Shown one piece after another: positions 8,536-15,004 of a DNA stretch of 30,685 nucleotides (the first letter of the stretch is position 1; every line of letters begins with the position of its first letter). The notes beneath the pieces were generated by a model. It saw only the letters and a list, made by a program, of their open reading frames with translations, was not told where the DNA came from and did no database searches. The DNA comes from a virus, in the IMG/VR virus record IMGVR_UViG_3300025941_000076, positions 1 through 30,685 of that record. The stretch is one strand, 5' to 3'. The translations under genes were made by a program, and so were the position numbers.

Positions 8536-9950
8536 CCAGAGTACCCCCGCGCTTCAAGATCATCTATCGAACCCCCCGACAGTCCCACATGAACCGGATC
8601 GGAGACCCGCAGACGGAACCGAACGCCCTGGCCCTTGGACAGCCCGCACTGCAGAACATATGGGTGCGAGAGCGACTCCCCGGGACCTCCAAGGCGACGC
8701 ATCACAGGGTCTCCATAGGTGTATCCCCCGTCGAGGGACCAAGAGATCTCCACCCTGGGATCTGTTACAGTGGAGGTCGTCCCTACAGCAGTCGTCAACA
8801 GGAAGCTGCTTCGAGGCACCATGACGCCGCGCGGAAAGCCTGACATCACCCCGCTTTCTACCTGCCAAATAAGGGGATCAGTTCCTTCGAGGAAGTATGA
8901 TCCACTGACCTGATACAGATCTCCGGTAAACTCGTCTCCAATGATCCATCGATCGAATATCCGTATACTCTTCATACCCTTCCAGTTAGACTGGTTAAAC
9001 GACTTGCGTTCGTTCCACTCGCCCGTGACTAGATTATACTCCCACGTCCAATTATCGTGAGAGGACAAGACCCAGAAGGCATTCTTACCGTACATATAGA
9101 CAAAGGCCTCGATGAGGTTACGGCCCCCGGCGAGTACCGCTGATTGAATGGCCCTACTAACATCATCGGTAGAGACTGGTGTAGGCGTGTATCCATCCAA
9201 CTTATAAACGATGAAGTCATCTCCGGCCCAGAGCAACTGGTTGGCCCATCCAGTCTCCCAACCAGCGACAGCATGAGTCCCAACGATACCCCGAGGGATA
9301 GTGACCTCGCGCGCGAACGGAAATGGACTTGTTCCTGCATCACGATAGACCCCCGTCCACTTATCTCCGAAGGCATAAAGTCGCCCTGCATACCGCAGCA
9401 CCCGCCTGACGAACAGGCCCTGCTCAGTATTCAGCGACAACGCCTGTACATTAGTAGAATTAAGATCGGAAGCATAGATCTGACCTCCACCAAATGACCA
9501 GACAAAGTATCCATCGATGTCACAAACACTCGTTGGCCCGGCGGGTAGGTTGACCGAGACAAAGGGTGTTGCCCCGGTACTGGTGTCAACATTAAAACAG
9601 CCGTTCTCAGTAACAACTACATTCTGTTTAACAACAGCATTATTCCGTCCAAAGGTAACTGGTTCAGTCCCTACCAATGTACCCAGATCTGTTACCGTAA
9701 AGACACTATCAAACCTCATGAGTTTATTATTAAGCACCCATACTGCAGCTGCTTCCGCGTCGAGAAAGCCCCTGGTGTGACCACTTATCGCAGTCGTCGC
9801 TATTCGTTGGAGACCAGGAGAACGCCTCACGATAATCTGCGACGGTGCTCCATAGGGTGTCTTCTCCACGTAGGCATTAATCAGCCTTCCACCAGACTCT
9901 TGTGGCCTGGTAGCCGGGGCTGACGTAGTTGGAAATACAATAGACGGCAT
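8532..9950 (-). CDS. Packaged DNA stabilization / tail hub protein (P22 gp10-like)
   Basis: The 472-residue protein is close in length to P22 gp10. It begins with the family hallmark RLINAYVEKTPYG...IVRRSPGLQ (about 22-47). It continues as repeated beta-blades with WVLNNKLMRFD, YFVWSFGGGQIYASD, YAGRLYAFGDKWTGVYRDAG and WVLSSHDNWTWEYN, as expected for a beta-propeller. In P22 this protein closes the portal channel after packaging and carries fibers. It starts TGATG-coupled to the gp4-like adaptor, and this adaptor-then-hub order mirrors P22-like tails. The assignment is strong at family level. Confidence 0.85.
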   Translation of the reverse strand: MPSIVFPTTSAPATRPQESGGRLINAYVEKTPYGAPSQIIVRRSPGLQRIATTAISGHTRGFLDAEAAAVWVLNNKLMRFDSVFTVTDLGTLVGTEPVTFGRNNAVVKQNVVVTENGCFNVDTSTGATPFVSVNLPAGPTSVCDIDGYFVWSFGGGQIYASDLNSTNVQALSLNTEQGLFVRRVLRYAGRLYAFGDKWTGVYRDAGTSPFPFAREVTIPRGIVGTHAVAGWETGWANQLLWAGDDFIVYKLDGYTPTPVSTDDVSRAIQSAVLAGGRNLIEAFVYMYGKNAFWVLSSHDNWTWEYNLVTGEWNERKSFNQSNWKGMKSIRIFDRWIIGDEFTGDLYQVSGSYFLEGTDPLIWQVESGVMSGFPRGVMVPRSSFLLTTAVGTTSTVTDPRVEISWSLDGGYTYGDPVMRRLGGPGESLSHPYVLQCGLSKGQGVRFRLRVSDPVHVGLSGGSIDDLEARGYSG

Positions 9951-10294
9951 CAGAAGTACTCAGCTTCCTGGGTCCCATAAGTGGGACCACTCGAGGTCAA
10001 CCGCCGCAGACGACTCTCGTAGTACTCCTTGATCTGCGGATCAAAGTTCTTCCCAGCTACCGGGGCACAGACATTAGCTAATAGTCCCGCGAGCGAGTCG
10101 AACCATTCAGCCGGGATATATCCATCATTGACTACCTCACAGATATTATCAGAGGCGAGCTGCATTATCAAGGGATCTACATTACTGTCAATCTTGTTCG
10201 AGTACTCCGCTTCGAGCCCCTGACCAGTCCCAACAATGTTGAGCTTGTCCGCAGCCTCACGAATAAGCTCAAAGCGGGTCTTTGTGGTTTTCAT
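9950..10294 (-). CDS. Head-tail adaptor, gp4-like tail accessory factor
   Basis: The protein is 114 residues, mostly helical, and shorter than P22 gp4 (about 166). It contains the adaptor-like pattern of an N-terminal helix with a GTGQ turn (LNIVGTGQGLEAE), a middle VDPLIMQLAS helix, and DGYIPAEWFDSLAGLLANVCAPVAG, resembling the gp4 family. It would bind the portal ring and extend the channel. P22 gp4 also has muramidase activity, but I see no catalytic motif here. It lies directly before the gp10-like hub (TGATG) and after a fiber-like gene (ATGA overlap). Confidence 0.65.
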   Translation of the reverse strand: MKTTKTRFELIREAADKLNIVGTGQGLEAEYSNKIDSNVDPLIMQLASDNICEVVNDGYIPAEWFDSLAGLLANVCAPVAGKNFDPQIKEYYESRLRRLTSSGPTYGTQEAEYF

Positions 10295-10908
10295 ATCGGC
10301 AGAACCTCTATGGTAATGTTCAGCCTGGTAATCGGCCCACCAGTCGAGGAAGACATACGCAGGATCTCTCCCGCAGCAATGTTAAGGTTCCACCCAGTCA
10401 AGGTTGTACTCTGGTACTTTCCATTGGAAAGTACTGGAGGATTTCCCCCTGTGATATCTACCAGTCCAGCAGGAAATGTGGCGAATGTGCCCTTTTGAAT
10501 AGCTATATTAGGATTTCCACTGGTTGCGTCACTGATAACAGTCACTTTTGTAATAGTGCAAGAGTATGGAACGACAGTATCCTGTGCGCTTGGAGTCGCC
10601 CCAATAAGCAGGATAGCAGGAATACCCCTGATCCTATGATTAACCGTTAGCTGAAGGCTCCCGCTGCCGGTGAACCCTAGACCACCGGCGACCCCAATAA
10701 CCTCTACGGAGCCAACACCAGGGGTGTCCCGTCCGAGTAGTCGATCCTCTGGGATCGAAGCCAGCGCGTTGATAGGGATATTGGCATAGGCCTGCGCTGC
10801 AAAAGTGTAGGTGCCACCACTCTTAGTGATGGTTATCCCGGTTCCCGCCAGGACTTGAGCGGGGAACCGGGGCAGGATGCGGGCGCGGAGACTCGGTTGT
10901 GTGCCCAC
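10291..10908 (-). CDS. Virion structural protein with phage beta-sandwich domain
   Basis: The 205-residue protein starts at a GTG preceded by GGGAGGG five bases upstream. The N-terminal third has the fiber-type pattern LAGTGITITKSGGTYTF followed by LLGRDTPGVGSVEVI. The C-terminal 110 residues match a widespread phage beta-sandwich with strands around TITKVTVISDATSGNPNIAIQKG, VLSNGKYQSTTLTGW and AAGEILRMSSSTGGPITR. Such domains occur in tail fibers and capsid spikes. It is encoded between the capsid genes and the adaptor, so either head fiber or tail appendage is possible. Confidence 0.65.
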   Translation of the reverse strand: MGTQPSLRARILPRFPAQVLAGTGITITKSGGTYTFAAQAYANIPINALASIPEDRLLGRDTPGVGSVEVIGVAGGLGFTGSGSLQLTVNHRIRGIPAILLIGATPSAQDTVVPYSCTITKVTVISDATSGNPNIAIQKGTFATFPAGLVDITGGNPPVLSNGKYQSTTLTGWNLNIAAGEILRMSSSTGGPITRLNITIEVLPI

Positions 10909-10950
10909 GAAAGCCCTCCCATTATCTAACTGGAGCCATATCTTTCCGCG

Positions 10951-11163
10951 CTATTTTTTCGCTTTGGACTTATCGTCCTCTTTAGGCTGGGCTGTATTTT
11001 CCTCTGGGACCGGGATTGGCTGACCCGGAGGAGGTGCCATAGGGTTCGGTGGCGGAGCCACTGGCTCACCCGGCTTCGGCACCGGCCCTTGGGCCGACTG
11101 TTGCGAGGGCGGCACGTGAACGTCAGGTGACTTCATGTTGTCTTCGTCTTTATGTTGGGCCAT
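10951..11163 (-). CDS. Small Pro/Lys-rich hypothetical protein
   Basis: The 70-residue product is low in complexity: a charged N-terminus (MAQHKDEDNMKS), a Pro/Gln/Gly middle and a Lys/Glu/Asp tail (KEDDKSKAKK). It is probably disordered. GGAG lies six bases before the ATG. It starts 19 bases after a strong hairpin that may end most capsid-gene transcripts. I do not recognise a family. Similar proline-rich miniproteins accompany capsid genes in some phages. Confidence 0.55.
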   Translation of the reverse strand: MAQHKDEDNMKSPDVHVPPSQQSAQGPVPKPGEPVAPPPNPMAPPPGQPIPVPEENTAQPKEDDKSKAKK

Positions 11164-11181
11164 TTCACTCTCCGTAAAAGC

Positions 11182-11202
11182 GGGAGGGGACTATCCCCTC
11201 CC
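11182..11202 (-). terminator. Hairpin terminator/attenuator behind the capsid genes
   Basis: A perfect 8-bp stem GGGAGGGG/CCCCTCCC with a five-base loop is followed on the minus strand by GCTTTTAC. The short T-run suggests partial termination. It would boost capsid and decoration mRNA relative to the downstream tail genes. Confidence 0.65.
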
Positions 11203-11218
11203 AGTTGGACGAGGTCAG

Positions 11219-11608
11219 TTACGCAAGCGGCTTGACGAACTGGATCATGATGTAGGCATCACCAGTAGCAGTCCCAGTGATGTTAGCATAGACATCGGTA
11301 TCAGCCACGAGCGGCATCACCAACGCCGCAAGTGGTACTGTGTTGAGACTGCCTGCTGTCAGTGCGATAGTGGCAGCAATTTCAGAGCCCGTAGGTGTCG
11401 TACCAATACCAAACACTGGAGTAGAGCCAGTGATAGCCGTCTCCACGTTGGTAGAGGCAGCAAGGATGATAGCCCCGGCCGGGAGTGTACCAACCTTGAT
11501 GCTGTAGACAGAGACACCACCAGTCGGCGCGGCTCGGGCAGCGATATACTGCACGAACTCATATCCGGCTTCGCGGGCGGCTCCCCTGTTGTTGAGTGTC
11601 GTTACCAT
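11219..11608 (-). CDS. Putative capsid decoration/head protein
   Basis: The 129-residue protein is beta-rich with many Ala, Thr and Gly (GTLPAGAIILAASTNVETAITGSTPVFGIGTTPTGSEIAATIALT) and ends in MIQFVKPLA. I choose the ATG at 11608: GAGGAGG sits nine bases upstream, and that site would lie inside the coding sequence if the TTG at 11626 were used. It lies directly behind the major capsid gene and before a terminator-like hairpin, a common position for decoration or head-stabilising proteins. That role is inferred from position and composition, not from a recognised family. Confidence 0.65.
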   Translation of the reverse strand: MVTTLNNRGAAREAGYEFVQYIAARAAPTGGVSVYSIKVGTLPAGAIILAASTNVETAITGSTPVFGIGTTPTGSEIAATIALTAGSLNTVPLAALVMPLVADTDVYANITGTATGDAYIMIQFVKPLA

Positions 11609-11622
11609 GTGTAGGGTCCTCC

Positions 11623-12807
11623 TCAATCAGACGAACAAGCGAAGAACCCATTCACCACTCCCCACTGCTTAAGAGTGGTCGCGGTGTATGGATGTCGCTT
11701 GAACATCTTGGAGATGCCGTAGGCCATCTCGATGCCGACGCCAGTGATGAAGCCGTAGTCGTCTTCCTTACGGAACGTGGGCTTGGCCATCTGGCCCCAC
11801 GCGAAGACTGCAGCCTGTTGGCCGAGCAGGAATACTGGCTCGACCCGCGTAGTGCCACCCTGACCCCCAAGCAGGAGGTTGCCGGTGCCTGCTGGACCCC
11901 AAGGACCAGGGTTGGCAGTCGTGCCCACGAAGCGGCTGATCTCAGGGACACACCTGACAATCACTCCGTCGTAGATCTGATCGCCATCTTGGAAGATAGG
12001 GTTCTTAGTCGCGCCGTACGGCCCTGACTGTTCGCGGGGCCTTGCGTCCTTATTGATGGTCTCCAGAGAGATCTTCAGGTCACGGAACGCATTAGTTCCC
12101 GCGCACGCGATGTAGTACTCATACCCATCATCAGTCCGATAGGGACGAATGTGGGGATCAGCATTCATCGCGAGCCGCTTCATCAGTGACAGGTTCGTGG
12201 CAGTGAACTTGTCATTGGTCGTGTCGCACTGACCAAGAGACGTAGCGAAGTCAGTCGCGTTGTTGGACACTGCGTTACCAAACAGGATACGATCCGAATT
12301 GGCAGCGCGCCACGCATCCTTCTGAGCCGTCGAAGCTTGATCGAACTGGATACCATTGACCCTCGTGCCGCCCGAAGACGGCGGAAGGGTCTCGGTCGGC
12401 AGGGCCATCAGCGCGGCAATGATCTCGTCCCGCTGAAGTTCCTTACCCCAATCGCTCAAGAGCGGCTTTGCCACTCCGAATACGTCGGCCGAGTCCTTAT
12501 GAGACTCTGCCTTCGTAGTCACCACGGCGTTACGAGCCCATTCGATCCTGACTCGCATACCGTAGTTGTCGATCTTCTCTTCGTTTCCGACCAGCGTCTG
12601 TGTCGCCACGCCAGCTCCCTGAAGACGCGAGACGATCGGGATGTTCATATCCTCGCCGCCCGCCTTCAGCTCACTGCGGATACGAATAACCGCGTTCAGG
12701 CCCTCACTCATGTAGGGCGAGAACTGATTACCTCTAACAAACTCTCGGTTGATTTCCTCTGTATACCGGACGAGTTTGTTATTGTCCTGAATGACTGTCA
12801 CAGCCAT
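11623..12807 (-). CDS. Major capsid protein, N4-gp56/DUF4043-like
   Basis: The 394-residue protein resembles the N4-gp56 (DUF4043) capsid family in length and motifs. The N-terminal segment has VRGNQFSPYMSEGLNAVIRI; residues about 71-102 hold TLVGNEEKIDNYGMRVRIEWARNAVVTT; and residues 227-245 hold DGYEYYIACAGTNAFRDLK, the most diagnostic part. The C-terminal region includes VEPVFLLGQQAAVFAWG. It forms the icosahedral shell by HK97-type folding around the scaffold encoded just upstream. AAAGGG lies eight bases before the ATG. A 31-bp dyad element sits about 25 bases before the gene and may control expression. Confidence 0.88.
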   Translation of the reverse strand: MAVTVIQDNNKLVRYTEEINREFVRGNQFSPYMSEGLNAVIRIRSELKAGGEDMNIPIVSRLQGAGVATQTLVGNEEKIDNYGMRVRIEWARNAVVTTKAESHKDSADVFGVAKPLLSDWGKELQRDEIIAALMALPTETLPPSSGGTRVNGIQFDQASTAQKDAWRAANSDRILFGNAVSNNATDFATSLGQCDTTNDKFTATNLSLMKRLAMNADPHIRPYRTDDGYEYYIACAGTNAFRDLKISLETINKDARPREQSGPYGATKNPIFQDGDQIYDGVIVRCVPEISRFVGTTANPGPWGPAGTGNLLLGGQGGTTRVEPVFLLGQQAAVFAWGQMAKPTFRKEDDYGFITGVGIEMAYGISKMFKRHPYTATTLKQWGVVNGFFACSSD

Positions 12808-12831
12808 GGCTGCAACCCTTTCCTGACTCGA

Positions 12832-12862
12832 GCCATATCAAAACATTTTGTTCCGGTATGGC
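12832..12862. promoter_or_regulatory. 31-bp dyad element, copy A (upstream of major capsid gene)
   Basis: The arms are GCCATATC (12832-12839) and GGTATGGC (12855-12862), extended by GA/TC on each side, with AAAACATTTTGTTCC between. Its length is identical to copy B. It lies 25 bases from the capsid ATG, in the 63-base gap after the scaffold gene, so it may be a capsid promoter/operator or a structured leader. Confidence 0.6.
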
Positions 12863-12870
12863 TCATACGC

Positions 12871-13668
12871 TCATCTCTCCTTGCCATTACTCATGGCATA
12901 TCGAAACAAGCTATCGTGGCTCATATCGCCCATCTTCTCCGTGTTTCCGGCGGAGGCGGTGGTCTTTGAGAGCGACGGGGGAAGTCGTGTCTCAGACGGT
13001 CGACTGGCAGCGCTTCCACGAACCTTATCTAGCATACTGGCCTGGAAGGTGGGATCAGCCATCTTCTCAGCCAGCTTCTTCTCAAACCAAGCGTTAGGAT
13101 CGTCACCAACGGCAGCAAGGGTAGCTTGCTTCCTGTGCCACTGCACGACCGCGTCGTAGCGGTTCGGTGACTGCACCACACGCTCGTAGTCGGCCACGTC
13201 GAGGGTTTGCTGAGCCCTGGCATCCAAGAACGCCTGTTCAGCTTCCGCGACCTTATCCTGCCCGTGCCGGGTCTCAGCGATCAGCTTGCTGTTGTACATC
13301 GTAGTAGCGTTTTGCTGTTCAACAACAGGCCGTAGATACCGCTGGATGATTTCTTCCGTGGCCTTGTCAGGGTTCTCGAAGAAGTCCGGCTTCTTCTCCT
13401 GCTGGCGCAGGTGAGTTGCGATCTCGTTCAGGCGCGACTCTAGCGCCCTCGCTCGATCTTCAGCCGCTCTTCGACCTTCAGCCTCCTCCCTCAACCGCCA
13501 AGTCGGAACGCCCGGCTCGGGAGGTTCCACAGCGGCCGGAGGTGGAGGCTCCGGTGCCGGGGGCGGGGCAGGTTCCGGCTCTGCCGGGGGCTCCGCTGGG
13601 GGAGTCACTTGCGCTAGATCGAACATCTCTTGCTGGAGCTGTTCGGGGCTCTTATCATCGTCTGCCAT
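12871..13668 (-). CDS. Scaffolding protein
   Basis: The 265-residue acidic protein has a disordered Pro/Glu/Ala N-terminus (about residues 20-52) followed by long charged helices (RLREEAEGRRAAEDRARALESRLNEIATHLRQQEKK). The composition and its position directly before the major capsid gene fit a capsid assembly scaffold. The C-terminus is Ser/Lys/Arg-rich (SHDSLFRYAMSNGKER) and could be the coat-binding tip, as in P22 scaffold. It would guide procapsid assembly and then leave. No protease motif is seen. The family call rests on context and composition. Confidence 0.78.
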   Translation of the reverse strand: MADDDKSPEQLQQEMFDLAQVTPPAEPPAEPEPAPPPAPEPPPPAAVEPPEPGVPTWRLREEAEGRRAAEDRARALESRLNEIATHLRQQEKKPDFFENPDKATEEIIQRYLRPVVEQQNATTMYNSKLIAETRHGQDKVAEAEQAFLDARAQQTLDVADYERVVQSPNRYDAVVQWHRKQATLAAVGDDPNAWFEKKLAEKMADPTFQASMLDKVRGSAASRPSETRLPPSLSKTTASAGNTEKMGDMSHDSLFRYAMSNGKER

Positions 13669-13710
13669 CTTCCATCCTTCCGCTGTTTCGTAGCGTTTAC
13701 GTATCCGGGG

Positions 13711-13863
13711 CTATCGTCCCCGGCGGCGAGGCACCGTTTCGTGGTGCAGACGCAATTCCATCAAAGTGTCTCGGAGCGCATAGCGCATCCCGCGATGCAG
13801 CTTCCTGCGACGCATTCTCCGCATCAGGTGCCGGATGAACCGGCTGAAGTCACTGTCCGACAT
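13711..13863 (-). CDS. Short Arg-rich basic protein (tentative)
   Basis: A 50-residue product from the ATG at 13863 (GGAAA five bases upstream) is dense in Arg, His and Leu (FIRHLMRRMRRRKLHRGMRY). A GTG start at 13915-13917 would give 68 residues but has no ribosome site. It could bind nucleic acid. Reasons for caution are its small size, odd composition and lack of a recognised family. It fills an otherwise empty gap in a tightly packed operon, which supports it being real. Confidence 0.42.
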   Translation of the reverse strand: MSDSDFSRFIRHLMRRMRRRKLHRGMRYALRDTLMELRLHHETVPRRRGR

Positions 13864-13942
13864 TTGCGTTTCCACAGACCATATGCGACTATCACTCGAC
13901 AGAGTAACCGTCGCCACCAGTTGTCATCGGGTGTAAAGGGTC

Positions 13943-14137
13943 TCATCGCCTCCGATAATCCCCCACTTTCAAGTGATCAATTCCTCCACGGCGGACAGGG
14001 CCCGCAACCGCGGGCTTTGCCTTGCCAGCTGTATTCAGCGCAATGGCAACCGCCTGTTTCTGTGGCTTTCCCGCGCTTATCTCGGTACGTATGTTCTGCG
14101 AGATAATTTTGGGATCTTTCCCTTTGATCAGTGGCAT
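13943..14137 (-). CDS. Small phage protein of the MPLIKGK type
   Basis: The 64-residue protein starts MPLIKGKDPKIISQNIRTE and continues AGKPQKQAVAIALNTAG. This is a widely recurring small protein type in tailed phages and prophages, often found among portal and capsid genes. Its function is not established. AGGG lies eight bases before the ATG. The tail is basic (GPVRRGGIDHLKVGDYRRR). I recognise the sequence type but not a role. Confidence 0.72.
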   Translation of the reverse strand: MPLIKGKDPKIISQNIRTEISAGKPQKQAVAIALNTAGKAKPAVAGPVRRGGIDHLKVGDYRRR

Positions 14138-14199
14138 GTCAGCACCCTACACAGATATCTGGCACCGGCTGTAGCGTTGCCGGGGCGGGATCAATCCTC

Positions 14200-14430
14200 T
14201 CAGCCGAACCGAAAGGGCCCAGGGACATGAATGCCCGCAGCTCCCAACAGCACCAATATCACCCAGACAACAACCAGTATCAGGATCACCATCATAAGTA
14301 TGTTAATGATCCGTCTGAACGGCTCTGGCAGCGGGATCAACGGCAGCAGCTGCTGAACAGCCCACCAGATCACCCCCATTATGATTAGGACAACTATGAT
14401 ACCAACTAGCGTCCCGATGAACCCACTCAT
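14200..14430 (-). CDS. Two-helix small membrane protein (holin candidate)
   Basis: The 76-residue protein has two hydrophobic segments (about 7-28 and 43-65) joined by a short Pro-rich turn (PLIPLPEPFRR). This resembles the small two-helix membrane proteins (Thivi_2564-like) that recur in phages. AGGAGG lies five bases before the ATG and overlaps the stop of the upstream gene, so translation is coupled. A class II holin is possible, but the endolysin lies about 13 kb downstream. It could instead be a structural or envelope-active protein. Confidence 0.68.
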   Translation of the reverse strand: MSGFIGTLVGIIVVLIIMGVIWWAVQQLLPLIPLPEPFRRIINILMMVILILVVVWVILVLLGAAGIHVPGPFRFG

Positions 14431-14431
14431 G

Positions 14432-15004
14432 TTATCCTCCTAGTATCCCGTTCTCGAAGAAGTCCTTATACGTGAACCCTGGCTTTGCCGGGGGCGGGAC
14501 CATCTGGGACTGAAGCCCTGCGAGCGTCTGGGGCTGTGCCGACGTATAGGGCACACTCCCAGCTGCTCCCGGGCCCGGTGCTCCGATCCGCGTCCACCAG
14601 CCCTTGTCAGGTCCCTCGATCCCGAAGCGCTCCCCTCCGGCAGCGTAGGTCTGCGGGCCACCCGCGAAGCCCACTGTACCCGAGGCGTTGCCTGTAGCAT
14701 AGTTGGTTATGTTCGAGCCTCCAAGGACGCTCTGTACCACTGGATCATACGCCGCGCGAGTGTTCTGATCTACCCCGCGCGCGGCACGCTGATGAGTCAC
14801 CCCCGGGAAGTACTCCCCAGACAACACATCGGCCAGCGACTTTCGCCGAGCCACAGCCCGATTGAGTGTGGTCTCGATGAAGGCCTGCCACGCTTGTGGC
14901 CCTTGCCCACCGACCTCGGCCTTGGTATAGGCCAAGAGCTTATCCCGCACACGGGGGTCCTGAAGCTCTTCCGCGAAGCGTCTCCGGCCAAGATCATCTG
15001 CCAC
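14432..15004 (-). CDS. Putative wall-hydrolase-like virion protein
   Basis: The 190-residue protein has a helical N-terminal domain with the pattern LLAYTKAEVGGQGPQAWQAFIETTLNRAVARRKSL and then VLSGEYFPG. This resembles cell-wall hydrolase (SleB-like) or lytic-transglycosylase-type domains that carry a Glu before 'NRA' repeats. The second half is Gly/Pro-rich (about residues 95-190) and probably flexible. I place the start at GTG 15004 because GGAGG lies five bases upstream; a GTG at 15010 overlaps that site. It overlaps the portal gene by 11 bases. A virion-borne enzyme that opens the wall at entry fits the position but is unproven. Confidence 0.55.
   Translation of the reverse strand: MADDLGRRRFAEELQDPRVRDKLLAYTKAEVGGQGPQAWQAFIETTLNRAVARRKSLADVLSGEYFPGVTHQRAARGVDQNTRAAYDPVVQSVLGGSNITNYATGNASGTVGFAGGPQTYAAGGERFGIEGPDKGWWTRIGAPGPGAAGSVPYTSAQPQTLAGLQSQMVPPPAKPGFTYKDFFENGILGG

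Noticed and set aside
12890-12915. Third copy of the 31-bp dyad (GGCATATCGAAACA...)
   Set aside because: Only one arm matches and it lies in the coding end of the scaffold gene, so it is probably chance.
12337-12969. Plus-strand 210-codon open frame
   Set aside because: It covers the major capsid gene, its leader and the end of the scaffold gene in antisense; no ribosome site and no domain.
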